Below, in pieces: positions 1 to 7,722 of a stretch of 64,000 nucleotides of DNA. This DNA is from Vibrio tapetis subsp. tapetis (GTDB lineage: Bacteria; Pseudomonadota; Gammaproteobacteria; Enterobacterales; Vibrionaceae), in NCBI RefSeq assembly GCF_900233005.1, contig NZ_LT960612.1, forward strand, positions 496,001-560,000. Direction: 5' to 3'. The notes below the pieces were generated by a model. The model saw only the letters and a program-made list of their open reading frames with translations. It searched no databases and was not told the origin of the DNA. The first letter of the stretch is position 1. The number at the start of each line of letters is the position of its first letter. The position numbers and the translations under genes were made by a program.

Positions 1-1
1 A

Positions 2-808
2 GTTCAGCCACTTAATGATGCCGCTGTTGCTATGTATCAGCCGAACATAGAGAAAGCGGTAATGGCGGGCATTCCAGTATTGGATATTCGCCCAAAGGAT
101 TGGAAAGACAACGGTAAAGTACTGGTTTACATCCACGGCGGGGCTTATGTCGCCTATCACCCAGAATCTACGTTGGCCAGTAGCGTACCTGTCGCGGCCG
201 ATACCGGACTACGAGTCATTTCTGTCGACTATACTCTGGCACCTTTTGCTCAGTACCAAACCATTACGGATCAAGTGATTGCCGTAATGGAGGCACTGGT
301 TGCTCAAGGTTACAGCATGTCAGACATCGCAATGTATGGAGATTCGGCTGGTGGTGGTTTGGTTGCAGGCTCTGTTCTGAAAATGCGAGATTTGAAGCTA
401 GATTTACCTGCCGCCATCGTTCTATGGTCGCCTTGGGCTGATATCACCGAAACAGGAGACAGTTACCAAACACTTAAGGAAGCTGAACCACTTTATCGCT
501 ACGAATTGCTGCTCAAGCCATCTGCCGATGCTTATGCACCCATCGCTGATCAGAAACATCCCTATGTTTCTCCGGTTTACGGCGATTACAGCAAACCCTT
601 TCCTCCAGTACTCATTCAGGGGGGCACAAAAGAGCTATTGCTAAGCGGAATGGTGCGACTTTACCAAGCAATTGATACTCAAGGAGGAGAAGCCAAACTG
701 GACCTTTATGAAGGGATGTGGCACGTATTTCAGGCCTACTCATTTCACATTCCTGAAGCGGTAGCTGCGCGCAAGAAAATGGGACACTTCCTGACTGCCC
801 ATTTATGA
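2..808 (+). CDS. Alpha/beta hydrolase (HSL-type esterase), 5' truncated
   Basis: The frame is open to the left edge of the window, so the gene starts upstream; the first in-window ATG at 32 is probably internal. The oxyanion-hole motif HGGAY near the start and the nucleophile motif GDSAGGG mark the hormone-sensitive-lipase branch of alpha/beta hydrolases. A C-terminal WHVFQ supplies the likely catalytic His, and the PVLIQGG strand is typical of the fold. These enzymes hydrolyse short-chain carboxylic esters in the cytoplasm; the substrate cannot be read from the sequence. No signal peptide is visible, but the N-terminus is missing. A REP-like element lies just downstream (826-844). Confidence 0.85.
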   Translation, partial: VQPLNDAAVAMYQPNIEKAVMAGIPVLDIRPKDWKDNGKVLVYIHGGAYVAYHPESTLASSVPVAADTGLRVISVDYTLAPFAQYQTITDQVIAVMEALVAQGYSMSDIAMYGDSAGGGLVAGSVLKMRDLKLDLPAAIVLWSPWADITETGDSYQTLKEAEPLYRYELLLKPSADAYAPIADQKHPYVSPVYGDYSKPFPPVLIQGGTKELLLSGMVRLYQAIDTQGGEAKLDLYEGMWHVFQAYSFHIPEAVAARKKMGHFLTAHL

Positions 809-825
809 TCGTTTAAAAGATCATT

Positions 826-844
826 GAACGGACACACGCTTTAA
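826..844 (+). repeat. REP-like element, solitary copy
   Basis: The sequence gaacggacacacgctttaa matches the 19-bp repeats next to the RAYT gene at 12421-12531 at most positions (core GGACACACGCTT). It lies in the short intergenic space after the esterase gene, 11.6 kb from the transposase. Confidence 0.45.
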
Positions 845-943
845 AATAGAGCTCCTCTACTTTGAAGCATGCGTTCTTTATTCTTCGATAACAAGGAGCA
901 AGATGGGGCAAGTCACCTTTCGGGAAATTATAAATAACGCACT

Positions 944-1315
944 TTAAGTTAGTATCACTTCAGTAATGAATACCGACAACCCCATCAGAAAGCAGCTAAA
1001 CATACATAAAGAAAAGGACAAAATAAACTTCCTCTGAACACTTAAAGGAATGGTTTTTATTTTTTCATCCATACCGTACCTTTTTGCTTGATATTTAACT
1101 AGAAAAACAGTGCTGTAATGTAGAACACCTTGCATGGCAAATAATAAAGTTAACGAATAAAATCGAACACCATTATCAAGATTATCTTCCAATAACAACA
1201 TCCACTTATTCTTAAGGTATAATACTGTAGCAACCCAAATAAATACACCAATGCACCCTATAAAAAAAACGAATGCTGAAATTTCTAAAAATAAATCATA
1301 ATTATCACTTTGCAT
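944..1315 (-). CDS. Small integral membrane protein, candidate immunity protein
   Basis: A 123-residue protein with hydrophobic segments at about residues 10-35, 50-72 and 95-120, consistent with three membrane helices. I do not recognise a named family. Its ATG overlaps the stop of the upstream gene (TAATG), so the two are translationally coupled. A small multi-spanning protein immediately after a gene ending in glycine-rich membrane helices is the usual arrangement of a membrane-disrupting T6SS effector and its inner-membrane immunity protein. That role is inferred from context. The pair is AT-richer than the flanking genes, which hints at horizontal transfer. Confidence 0.6.
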   Translation of the reverse strand: MQSDNYDLFLEISAFVFFIGCIGVFIWVATVLYLKNKWMLLLEDNLDNGVRFYSLTLLFAMQGVLHYSTVFLVKYQAKRYGMDEKIKTIPLSVQRKFILSFSLCMFSCFLMGLSVFITEVILT

Positions 1316-2337
1316 TATTTTATACCGTAAGATTTATATAGTAATTCACCTGTAGATTCACCATATTTCCCAGCCATGTTGCCACCTACATACCCGCCAG
1401 CTCCTCCTGCAACAACTGCACACCAAAAAGCGCTTGTACCTCCCGTTGGTAATCCAAACATCAAAGTACAAACTCCCCATGTAGCAACACCGCCACCGAC
1501 CAAGCCGCCAGAAATACTGCCGGTCGCCTTGCCAATTTGAGTATATTTAACTTTACTACATTGTGCTTTACTCTTCGTTAAACAAGCTTTTTTAATATTG
1601 GCTGTTGCATCAACGCCAGTCAAAGCAATACCAATATACCCAACACGTTTCAAATTGCGTGACATACTTGCAACAGTTGCATAATTTTTAGAGAAGTTAG
1701 GGATACTTGTAACACCTCCCTTTTGTTGTCCCCAATGATAGATTATGCTTCTACTACTAAGTCCTAGATTTTTTCTTATATCACCAGCAATTATTCTACC
1801 GCCCATCTTAGGTTGACCAAACCGACTTAGTGCCGAATCTAATCTCTGAAAGTGCATATTACGCTTTGTGAAAAAAGCACTATTGCTCAAATTACCATTG
1901 TTTTTGTAGCTTGATACATAGCTCTTCTCTAAGTCCTTTAGAATAGACTTAACTTGGCTAACTTGAGCATTCCAAGCGTTATGACTCAAACCGAGTAAAA
2001 GACCATTATAGTTCGCCACATTAGATAAAAAATCATACCTTTTAGCTAAGGTTTCACGCTCAGAGCGATCAAGAGCGATAAGTGTTCTATCTACTGATTT
2101 AGCAATATCCAAGAATTGCGCTTCTTCAAGCGTGCAGGTATTACTTTCTGCCGGCGATAGCAAAACAATCTGCCCCACTTTAACCAAGTCATCTTTCAAA
2201 TGAGAATTTACAGCCCTGAAATGCTGATAAACAATTTCGCTTGGTGAGTTATACATAATCATCACCAGTCGATCTATTGGCATAGTCTTTTCAACAATAT
2301 GGATCGCCATATTGTTTTGTTCTTGCATTGTCGCCAT
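1315..2337 (-). CDS. Candidate T6SS membrane-disrupting effector (LysM-like N-terminus, glycine-rich helices)
   Basis: The ATG at 2337 is preferred over the TTG at 2343 because GAGG sits seven bases upstream. Residues about 15-60 resemble a LysM-like unit (a repeat beginning DRLVMIMYNSPSEIV, ending VGQIVLLSP). The middle is helical and charged. The C-terminal third holds long Gly/Ala-rich hydrophobic stretches such as GGLVGGGVATWGV and AVVAGGAGGYVGG that could insert in a membrane. There is no signal peptide, as expected for T6SS cargo. Domain order plus the coupled small membrane protein downstream suggest an antibacterial effector delivered by a T6SS encoded elsewhere, for example at 24-47 kb. 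No catalytic motif is seen. Function is inference; homology is not proven here. Confidence 0.6.
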   Translation of the reverse strand: MATMQEQNNMAIHIVEKTMPIDRLVMIMYNSPSEIVYQHFRAVNSHLKDDLVKVGQIVLLSPAESNTCTLEEAQFLDIAKSVDRTLIALDRSERETLAKRYDFLSNVANYNGLLLGLSHNAWNAQVSQVKSILKDLEKSYVSSYKNNGNLSNSAFFTKRNMHFQRLDSALSRFGQPKMGGRIIAGDIRKNLGLSSRSIIYHWGQQKGGVTSIPNFSKNYATVASMSRNLKRVGYIGIALTGVDATANIKKACLTKSKAQCSKVKYTQIGKATGSISGGLVGGGVATWGVCTLMFGLPTGGTSAFWCAVVAGGAGGYVGGNMAGKYGESTGELLYKSYGIK

Positions 2338-2839
2338 TCGCAAACCTCACTAAATTCTTAGATACATGAAATTAACAGTAATCCAAGCATAACCAGATTA
2401 TGCACCGTGATGTATAATGAATTTGTTCGCATTGCTTAGAATGCGAATCACCACAAATATTTGTGCAACATCGAAAATAAATCAAATGAGTGGCATTAAT
2501 CAGGTAAAAACGTCAGAACACAAAATGAGACAAATATCACAAATACAGCATTACAATAAAATGACATCAATTGCGTATGAAACGCCCCACCCTATATTCA
2601 TCTAGGTCAATATCCTTATCGGCCGTGCTTATTGCGCCATTTTTTATTTAAAATTAAAACGCATCAACCAAATGGACCATTTCCTCACGCTAGAACACTG
2701 TATTTTATTGGATGACATCTTGTTAAAAGTGCAACAAGATGAACACAATTCAAACAGGTGTTTAACAAAATTCTAGGGCTACCATGCCAGCCTAAAAAGT
2801 TACTTAGATCGGAACTAACAACCACAAAAGGAAATAAAC
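2338..2839. other. Intergenic region upstream of phaP
   Basis: About 500 bases separating the divergent effector and phasin genes. It contains an inverted repeat CTTGTT/AACAAG (2719-2724 and 2733-2738), about 100 bases upstream of the phaP start, which could be an operator. A 62-codon open frame at 2417-2605 has no ribosome binding site or recognisable content and is not called. Confidence 0.4.
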
Positions 2840-3190
2840 ATGTCTAGTCAGGAAACCTTCAAAGCCTTTACGTCACAAGTCGAATCTGTCGTTAACCCTT
2901 TTTACAGCTTCAACCAACTGGTTAGTAAAAACATAGAAACACTTTCAAAGATCCAACTGGAAAGTGTTCAAGCGTACAGCTCGCTAGGAAATGAAACACT
3001 ACAAAGCCTAGCAAACATCAAGCAACCTCAAGATCTTGCTTCACACAGCACGAAGCAAATGGAAGTCATGAGTAAATTTAGCCAACAACTGCTTGAAGAT
3101 GGCCAAAAGTTATCTCAACTTGGTCAAGACTTCAAAACGGCTGCAGACGAGCTTGCTGCGTCTTCGATTCCTGCGACAAAAAGCGCATAA
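2840..3190 (+). CDS. phaP: Phasin family protein
   Basis: A 116-residue, Lys/Gln/Ser-rich, almost wholly helical protein with the typical phasin pattern (NPFYSFNQLVSKNIETLS..., then amphipathic helices with the segment KQMEVMSKFSQQLLEDGQKL). Phasins coat polyhydroxyalkanoate granules and limit coalescence. The start follows AAAGGAAATAAAC. The gene lies directly before a PHA synthase gene in the same orientation, which makes the call firm. A strong hairpin separates the two genes and may let the abundant phasin be made in excess over the synthase. Confidence 0.9.
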   Translation: MSSQETFKAFTSQVESVVNPFYSFNQLVSKNIETLSKIQLESVQAYSSLGNETLQSLANIKQPQDLASHSTKQMEVMSKFSQQLLEDGQKLSQLGQDFKTAADELAASSIPATKSA

Positions 3191-3202
3191 AAGGGTCATT
3201 GT

Positions 3203-3245
3203 GTGGCGCGTTAGCGAGAACGCTTAAAACAACGCGCCACCTTTT
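3203..3245 (+). terminator. Hairpin between phaP and phaC (attenuator or mRNA-stabilising)
   Basis: A perfect 10-bp stem GTGGCGCGTT (3203-3212) / AACGCGCCAC (3231-3240) with a nested AGCG/CGCT stem, followed by CTTTTC. The T tract is short, so partial termination or 3'-end protection of the phaP message is more likely than complete termination, since phaC follows 37 bases later. Confidence 0.65.
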
Positions 3246-3277
3246 CATTGGTTTTATTTGCCAGTAAGGACGCCATC

Positions 3278-5035
3278 ATGGAAAATAAATCGCCCTTTCA
3301 AGACGCGGTCGACAATGCAATGCAATTTGGCCAAGCATGGATGGACAGCTTCGGCCAGCCGACTCAATCTCGATTAGTACAAACGCAAGCGGAAGATTGG
3401 GCACAATGGATGCGCTCATCCCTAGAACATCCAGCCAACCCGATTGAGCAACAAATGAACTGGTGGGGGCAACAAGTCAATCTCTTCAATGACTGCATCA
3501 TGAATAGCCTGCCAACAGAAAAAGAAACAGACCGTCGATTCAAAGATCCAGCTTGGAACGAACAAGCCCTGTATAAATACATCAAAGAAAGCTACAAGCT
3601 GGCTTGCAACAATATTCAAACCTCCCTTGAAAACACGGAAGGACTTGACGATGAAACACGTCAACGCTTGTCCTTTTTTACTCGTCAGTATCTCAATGCC
3701 ATGTCACCCAGTAACTTTGTGGCGACCAACCCAGAAATAATGAAGCTGACCATCGAAAGTAAAGGGCAAAATTTAATCAAAGGGCTTGAGCAATTTCAGC
3801 GCGACTTAGAGCAAAGTGCAGACACCTTAAACATTCGCATGACAGACAAAAATGCCTTCACTATCGGTGATAATATTGCCGCAACGCCGGGTAAAGTCGT
3901 GTTTAAAAACGATCTGTTTGAGCTAATTCAATATCAAGCAACTACGGATCAAGTCTATAAACGCCCTTTGTTAGTCGTGCCTCCTTTTGTGAACAAGTAC
4001 TACATCATGGATCTCAGCCCCGAGCGTTCTTACGCACAATGGTTAGTTAACCAAGGGCATACCGTCTTCATGATATCTTGGGTGAATCCCAATGCAGAAA
4101 TGGCAACAATCGATTTTGGAGATTACGTCACCGAAGGCATCATCCCGGCTTTAGATGCCATAGAGACTGAAACGGGAGAACGAGAAGTCAATGGCATCGG
4201 CTATTGCATTGGCGGAACGGCATTAACCGCAGCCATGGCTTATCTCGCCGGAAAGCGCCGTAAGCAAAGAATCAAATCTGCTACGTTACTCACCACCATC
4301 TTAGATTTTGGTCAACCCGGCGAACTCGGTGTCTTCATAAACGACCCAATCATCAGTGGCATCGAAGCGCAAAATAATCTCAATGGTTACATGGATGGCC
4401 GACAAATGGCCGTGTCGTTTAGCCTACTACGTGAAAACAGCTTGTATTGGAATTACTACGTCACCAATTACCTAAAAGGTGAGAGCCCGATGGCCTTCGA
4501 CCTACTGCATTGGAATTGTGATAACACCAATATTACTGCCGCGACACACAACCAGCTGTTACGCCAAATGTACCTTGAAAATAAACTGCAACAACCCGGT
4601 GGCGTGACTATTGATGGCGTTAAGATCGATCTTGGTAAGGTAAAATCTCCGAGCTACTTTTTGTCTGCTATTGAAGACCATATTGCGGTATGGGAAGGCA
4701 CCTATCGCGGTACAGAATTACTCAGTGGTAACAATACCTTTGTATTGGCAGAAAGTGGACACATCGCAGGGCCAATGAATCATGCCAATTCAAATAAATA
4801 TGGGTTCTGGACCAATTCCAATCATGATCAAACCGCACCGCAATGGCTTGCGAGTGCCGATAAACATCAAGGTTCTTGGTGGTCACATTGGCAAGCTTGG
4901 ATTGACGAACGTAACTTCTGCGAAAAAATCGAAGCTCGTGCGTTAACAGGTGAATTAGATGCGCCAGGCACCTATGTAAAACAACGTATTCAAGATGTTC
5001 TCGCACCAAAAGAGGAGGCGCAACATGACGCTTAA
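3278..5035 (+). CDS. phaC: Class I poly(3-hydroxyalkanoate) synthase
   Basis: A 585-residue enzyme that polymerises (R)-3-hydroxyacyl-CoA on PHA granules. The ATG at 3278 follows TAAGGA; an upstream TTG at 3248 lacks a site. The lipase-like box GYCIGG puts the nucleophile at about Cys310, with Asp467 in EDHIAVW and His495 in SGHIAG completing the triad. Length and the N-terminal PhaC_N region match class I synthases, which work without PhaE. The gene is followed, with an 11-base overlap, by an enoyl-CoA hydratase gene. phaA and phaB, often linked in Vibrio, are absent from this cluster. Confidence 0.95.
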   Translation: MENKSPFQDAVDNAMQFGQAWMDSFGQPTQSRLVQTQAEDWAQWMRSSLEHPANPIEQQMNWWGQQVNLFNDCIMNSLPTEKETDRRFKDPAWNEQALYKYIKESYKLACNNIQTSLENTEGLDDETRQRLSFFTRQYLNAMSPSNFVATNPEIMKLTIESKGQNLIKGLEQFQRDLEQSADTLNIRMTDKNAFTIGDNIAATPGKVVFKNDLFELIQYQATTDQVYKRPLLVVPPFVNKYYIMDLSPERSYAQWLVNQGHTVFMISWVNPNAEMATIDFGDYVTEGIIPALDAIETETGEREVNGIGYCIGGTALTAAMAYLAGKRRKQRIKSATLLTTILDFGQPGELGVFINDPIISGIEAQNNLNGYMDGRQMAVSFSLLRENSLYWNYYVTNYLKGESPMAFDLLHWNCDNTNITAATHNQLLRQMYLENKLQQPGGVTIDGVKIDLGKVKSPSYFLSAIEDHIAVWEGTYRGTELLSGNNTFVLAESGHIAGPMNHANSNKYGFWTNSNHDQTAPQWLASADKHQGSWWSHWQAWIDERNFCEKIEARALTGELDAPGTYVKQRIQDVLAPKEEAQHDA

Positions 5036-5435
5036 AGTTGGCCAAGTCGCCACCATTGAAAAATGCCTAGACAAAAACTCGGTGGCTCAGTTTGCAACAC
5101 TGGCTGAAGATTATAACCCCGTCCATTTGGACGAAGAATTTGCTGCTACCACTCCATTTGAACGTCCAATTGTTCATGGCATGCTAGCATCTAGTCTTGT
5201 TTCCGGAATACTCGCTTCAAAATTACCAGGATCCGGATCCATTTATCTAGGCCAAACGCTGAAATTTGTTTGCCCAATCTTCGTTGGCGAAACGATTACC
5301 GCTAAGGTAGAAGTAACGCATATCCGAGAAGACAAACCCATCGCAACGCTTGCAACCCAAATCTTCAATCAAGCGGGCGAACTCGCTGTAAGTGGTGAGG
5401 CGACCGTACGCTACCCTGTGGTTAACAACGAATAA
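5025..5435 (+). CDS. phaJ: MaoC-like (R)-specific enoyl-CoA hydratase
   Basis: A 136-residue hot-dog-fold protein. The start at 5025 has AGGAGG seven bases upstream and overlaps the end of phaC. The hydratase-2 motif is visible at about residues 25-50 (AEDYNPVHLDEEFA then FERPIVHGM), with the catalytic Asp and His in DYNPVH. The reaction hydrates trans-2-enoyl-CoA to (R)-3-hydroxyacyl-CoA, linking beta-oxidation intermediates to the synthase encoded just upstream. Coupling to phaC supports the PhaJ role; general MaoC activity is the alternative. Confidence 0.85.
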   Translation: MTLKVGQVATIEKCLDKNSVAQFATLAEDYNPVHLDEEFAATTPFERPIVHGMLASSLVSGILASKLPGSGSIYLGQTLKFVCPIFVGETITAKVEVTHIREDKPIATLATQIFNQAGELAVSGEATVRYPVVNNE

Positions 5436-5445
5436 ACACGCTAGA

Positions 5446-5490
5446 ATGAAGGTATGGAGTAAATGTTACTTCGTACCTTCATCATTTATT
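5446..5490 (+). terminator. Terminator of the pha operon
   Basis: Inverted repeat ATGAAGGTA (5446-5454) / TACCTTCAT (5474-5482) followed by a T-rich stretch (CATTTATTCTTCT), starting 10 bases after the phaJ stop. Confidence 0.6.
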
Positions 5491-5691
5491 CTTCTCTTCA
5501 TTGATCTTCTTTTTATTCTGACCCGTCCATTTCATCGGCTCTCTCGCCTTCTGATAGCCCAAAATTGTCGTTATTGAGTCTGTTTCGTAATCCGAAATCA
5601 TGATTAAACCCATCGACTGAGCAATCTGAGACACTTTTTTTGCATTCACCCGAGTGATAATCCTGCTGCCGACCATAACAGGAGAAAAAAC

Positions 5692-6540
5692 GTGCATCAG
5701 GCGTCTGCCATCACCCTTTCAAGCATCCTAAGCAAGCACCGCTATAAAGTGGGTGTGACTTGGTTAATGGTCATTCTAGAGAATGTACTACTGGCACTGT
5801 TACCGCTATTTATCGGTTATTCGATAGACAGCTTGCTAGCAGGCCAACACCACGACCTGATCATGCTGTCTGTCATATTGACCTCACTGATCGTCCTATC
5901 GGTACTACGCAGAATTTACGATACAAGGGCGTATGGTGAAATTAGAGTCGAAATTGGCATGCAGGCGGGCAGTCAACTCCGTAACAAACCCATTACCACC
6001 CGAAATGCACGCTTAACGATGTCACGCGAGATAGTCGACTTTCTTGAAGATGATCTGCCACCGTTACTCACTGCCATCATCCAATTGTTTGTGGCCATTA
6101 TTATCTTGTCAAACTTCAACCATTGGTTGGGGCTCGCAGCGATTTTAACCGGTGTAACCATGCTGCTAATTTACAGCGGTTTTCACCAGTCGTTTATTCG
6201 CCTTAACGCCAAGTTGAACACCCAAGTAGAGCGCAAAGTCAACGTGTTGTCTTATTTGCCATTAAGTGGATTACGCATTCATTTAAATAAGCTTAAGCGC
6301 AGAGAAATTCATCTTTCAGATACGGAAGCGATCGTTTACGGGCTGATTTTTCTGCTGTTGTTTGGCTTTGTTGTCATCAATCTATTGCTGACTACTCAGC
6401 TTCTAACCCCCAGTTCCGGGGCGCTATTTTCAATCGTGACTTATTCTCTCGAATTCGTTGAAGCCGCCATCATGCTGCCTATTACTTTGCAAACCTTATC
6501 TCGCTTGAGCGAAATTAATCAGCGTTTAAACGTAACCTAA
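5692..6540 (+). CDS. ABC-exporter-type transmembrane domain protein without ATPase domain
   Basis: A 282-residue protein with about six hydrophobic segments (roughly 20-42, 55-75, 125-145, 147-167, 218-240, 250-272), resembling the membrane domain of an ABC exporter. No Walker A, signature or Walker B motif follows; the reading frame simply stops before a nucleotide-binding domain would begin. The GTG start has GGAG seven bases upstream. It lies 27 bases before the RND adaptor gene in the same orientation and probably shares its transcript. Whether it works with an ATPase from elsewhere or as an accessory subunit is not visible. Confidence 0.7.
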   Translation: MHQASAITLSSILSKHRYKVGVTWLMVILENVLLALLPLFIGYSIDSLLAGQHHDLIMLSVILTSLIVLSVLRRIYDTRAYGEIRVEIGMQAGSQLRNKPITTRNARLTMSREIVDFLEDDLPPLLTAIIQLFVAIIILSNFNHWLGLAAILTGVTMLLIYSGFHQSFIRLNAKLNTQVERKVNVLSYLPLSGLRIHLNKLKRREIHLSDTEAIVYGLIFLLLFGFVVINLLLTTQLLTPSSGALFSIVTYSLEFVEAAIMLPITLQTLSRLSEINQRLNVT

Positions 6541-6567
6541 CTAAACCTAAATAAGAGCAACTCAACC

Positions 6568-7722
6568 ATGAAACGAAAGCTGCCTATTTTCATTGGATCC
6601 GTTATTTTCGCACTGGCTGTTGTCACCGTAATGGTGCTCGAACCAGAGCCTACCGTACCCAAAGAACCGCAAGACACTTTGCCTCCTGTTACGGTACAAA
6701 CGGTTCAACTCAGTAACTTTAGTCCAACACTTTCTATGCTTGGCACTACATCCGCACGTTGGATCAGTGAGTTAAAAGCTCAAAGCAGTGCCAAAATCGT
6801 GTGGCTTAATGAAGAACTAGAACCTGGAAGCCTGATTAAAAAAGGGCAAACTCTAGCCAAACTAGAAACAACCCATCTTGAAGCGCAAGTAGCGCAAGCA
6901 CATGGCTTGGTGAAACAGGCCGAGTTACAATTGCGCAAAGAAAAGCACGAGCAAACCGTCGCCCTCAAAATGCTGCAAGGAAAAAACAGCTCTAGCTATG
7001 CTCGAAAAGAACCACAAATTGAAGCGGCTAACGCCACGCTAACCCAAGCTAAAACCGCTTTGCTAGATGCGAAAAAACGCCTATCAGAAGCACATATACG
7101 CGCGCCATTTGACGCCATCATACTGGCTCGGAATATCAGCCCTGCGCAATATGTCGATCAAGGCCAAGCACTATTCAAGTTGGCTTCCAGTAAAAGTTTG
7201 GATGTGGTGGTGCCCGTTGCAGAACAACAATGGCAAGCCATCAGTGCGGCGTTACACACTCCGTCCATCACTGTGAAAGATCGCCAAGATAAACAATGGA
7301 ATGCTAGCGTGCGTCATTTGGCTCCAGAAGTGGATCAAGCGACAAGGCAAAGACAAGTCGTTCTGGCCATCAAGCAACCGTTTTTAAGTAACCCTCGCCT
7401 GTTGCCAAACCAACAAGTGCGTGTCGATGTGACGCTAGAAGATCAGGAAAACAGCCTATTAATTTCATCAAGCAGTATCACTCGCGACAGTCAAATATGG
7501 CTGGTTGATGATCACGACACCTTAGTCAAACGCAGCGTGAATTTACTGCAAAGACTCGATGACGACCGTGTTTGGGTGCAGTTAGTGACTAAATCCAACA
7601 TAGCCAACATGCCAAACCAAAAAGACGTCATCCAAGATACCTATCAAGTGGTGATGTACCCACTACTTTCCATGTTACAGGGCATTGAAGTCACCCCTGT
7701 CTATGAAGGAGATGATGAATGA
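6568..7722 (+). CDS. RND efflux periplasmic adaptor (membrane fusion protein)
   Basis: A 384-residue protein with an N-terminal hydrophobic anchor (residues about 5-22), a biotinyl-lipoyl half-motif (GSLIKKGQTLAKLET), a short coiled-coil hairpin at about 110-170, then the second lipoyl half (IRAPFDAIILARNIS) and beta-barrel domain. This is the HlyD/AcrA arrangement that bridges an inner-membrane pump to an outer-membrane channel. Its stop overlaps the next gene's start (ATGA), so adaptor and pump are coupled. No outer-membrane TolC-like gene is nearby, so a distant one is presumably used. Confidence 0.92.
   Translation: MKRKLPIFIGSVIFALAVVTVMVLEPEPTVPKEPQDTLPPVTVQTVQLSNFSPTLSMLGTTSARWISELKAQSSAKIVWLNEELEPGSLIKKGQTLAKLETTHLEAQVAQAHGLVKQAELQLRKEKHEQTVALKMLQGKNSSSYARKEPQIEAANATLTQAKTALLDAKKRLSEAHIRAPFDAIILARNISPAQYVDQGQALFKLASSKSLDVVVPVAEQQWQAISAALHTPSITVKDRQDKQWNASVRHLAPEVDQATRQRQVVLAIKQPFLSNPRLLPNQQVRVDVTLEDQENSLLISSSSITRDSQIWLVDDHDTLVKRSVNLLQRLDDDRVWVQLVTKSNIANMPNQKDVIQDTYQVVMYPLLSMLQGIEVTPVYEGDDE

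Noticed and set aside
2417..2605. 62-codon open frame upstream of phaP
   Set aside because: No ribosome-binding site, no recognisable sequence, in an AT-rich promoter region.
5482..5697. 71-codon frame on the minus strand between phaJ and the membrane protein
   Set aside because: No ribosome-binding site at any start, and its start overlaps the well-supported GTG of the next gene on the other strand.
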